Of a DNA stretch of 13,546 nucleotides, positions 12,953-13,546 are shown one piece after another. The position numbers were made by a program, and so were the translations under genes. This DNA comes from Cytophagia bacterium (lineage in GTDB: Bacteria > Bacteroidota > Bacteroidia > Cytophagales > Cyclobacteriaceae), in assembly GCA_013373005.1 (NCBI GenBank), contig JABXIP010000187.1, positions 1 to 13,546 of the forward strand. Direction: 5' to 3'. The notes beneath the pieces were generated by a model. It did not search any database, was not told where the DNA came from, and saw only the letters and a program-made list of their open reading frames with translations. Positions within the stretch are counted from its first letter, which is position 1, and the number at the start of each line of letters is the position of its first letter.

Positions 12953-13546
12953 TTATATCACTTTAGCTTCGTTCTTCAACAAGTTCACCAACTCTTCCAC
13001 ATTGTCGGCATCTATCATCTTCACAGCGCCTTTAGCAGGCGGAAGCTCATATTTTGAAAGCTCACTGTGCACGGTGGCATCAGTTGGCTCTACCACATTC
13101 AATGGCTTGGTTCTAGCAGACATAATACCTCTCATGTTAGGGATTTTCCACTCAGCGATCGGCTCCTGGCAACCGGCAACGAATGGCAGGCTAACCTCCA
13201 GCTTTTCCTTACCTCCTTCAATCTCACGAGTGATTTTGGCTGTAGAGCCTTCTACCTCAAGCTGCATCACAGGAGAGAAAGAAGGTAATCCAAGTAATTC
13301 ACCTACCATACCATGCACCATACCACCGTTAAAGTCGATTGATTCACGTCCCATTAAAATCAGATCATATTCACCCTGCTTGGCCACAGCTGCAATCTGA
13401 TTGGCAACAAAAAATGAATCGGAAGGAAATGCATTAACCCTTACCGCTTCATCGGCACCAATGGCCAAGGCTTTGCGAATGGTTGGGTCAGACTCAGCCT
13501 CTCCTACATTAATTACAGTAATTTTTCCTCCGTTCTGCTCCTTCAA
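12953..13546 (-). CDS. etfB: Electron transfer flavoprotein beta subunit, 5' end missing
   Basis: 197 residues are visible. The frame is open to the window edge and the first visible codon, TTG, is an internal Leu: EtfB proteins carry about 50 further residues before LKEQNGGKITVINVG. Visible marks are VGEAESDPTIRKALAIGADEA, the AMP-site block DLILMGRESIDFNGG, the strand KITREIEGGKEKLEVSLP, a close match to the EtfB signature, and PFVAGCQEPIAEWKIPNMRGIMSARTKPL (all shown in pieces). The GRESIDFNGG variant, instead of the GxQAIDxDxxQ form, is as expected for one branch of the family. With EtfA it forms the FAD/AMP-containing heterodimer. It is the upstream gene of the etfBA unit; its promoter lies outside the window. 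Confidence 0.94.
   Translation of the reverse strand: MKEQNGGKITVINVGEAESDPTIRKALAIGADEAVRVNAFPSDSFFVANQIAAVAKQGEYDLILMGRESIDFNGGMVHGMVGELLGLPSFSPVMQLEVEGSTAKITREIEGGKEKLEVSLPFVAGCQEPIAEWKIPNMRGIMSARTKPLNVVEPTDATVHSELSKYELPPAKGAVKMIDADNVEELVNLLKNEAKVI

Noticed and set aside
13002..13400. Open frame of 132 codons on the plus strand inside etfB
   Set aside because: It is antisense to well-conserved EtfB sequence, and its Ser/Pro/Thr-rich translation is typical of a complementary frame, not a protein.

Overview
The window comes from a Bacteroidota chromosome, most likely a free-living (perhaps marine) member of the Cytophagales. The evidence is a SusC/SusD outer-membrane pair, four genes with lipoprotein signal peptides, a TAnnTTTG-type promoter element, weak or absent Shine-Dalgarno sequences, and intergenic palindromic repeats of a kind familiar from this phylum. 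The genus cannot be fixed from the sequence.

Left block (1-6920). A minus-strand unit encodes a SusC-type TonB-dependent porin, its SusD-type lipoprotein and, after a UUCG-capped hairpin, a surface or periplasmic lipoprotein of the type I phosphodiesterase/nucleotide pyrophosphatase branch of the alkaline phosphatase superfamily, cut by the window edge. A TetR-family regulator is transcribed divergently from susC. The 138-bp divergent region holds a good Bacteroidota -7 element for susC and two short inverted repeats that could be TetR operators. This looks like a nutrient-acquisition locus for a phosphorylated substrate: the porin pair imports it and the metalloenzyme cleaves its phosphoester.

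Middle block (6921-10006). A GH20 beta-N-acetylhexosaminidase lipoprotein lies on the plus strand, an NTF2/SnoaL-like lipoprotein on the minus strand, and there is one doubtful 64-codon ORF. The spacers are dense with repeats: a ten-unit heptamer array that starts at the hexosaminidase stop codon, a 74-bp element with GTCATTT-type terminal inverted repeats and two shorter relatives, G-rich hairpin repeats, and near-perfect palindromes.

Right block (10007-13546). A compact minus-strand run reads etfB (5' end outside the window), etfA, a bifunctional-nuclease (DUF151) protein with a C-terminal UVR motif, and a CNT-family nucleoside transporter. The first three are probably co-transcribed (gaps of 16 and 11 bp). 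The transporter follows after a 72-bp gap filled by a repeat hairpin. The Etf pair supplies an electron-transfer flavoprotein; the last two genes may relate to nucleic-acid or nucleoside handling.

I see no CRISPR array, rRNA, tRNA, transposase or phage gene. The least ordinary content is the SusCD-phosphodiesterase-TetR arrangement and the crowded repeats of the middle block; no feature clearly amounts to an undescribed system.
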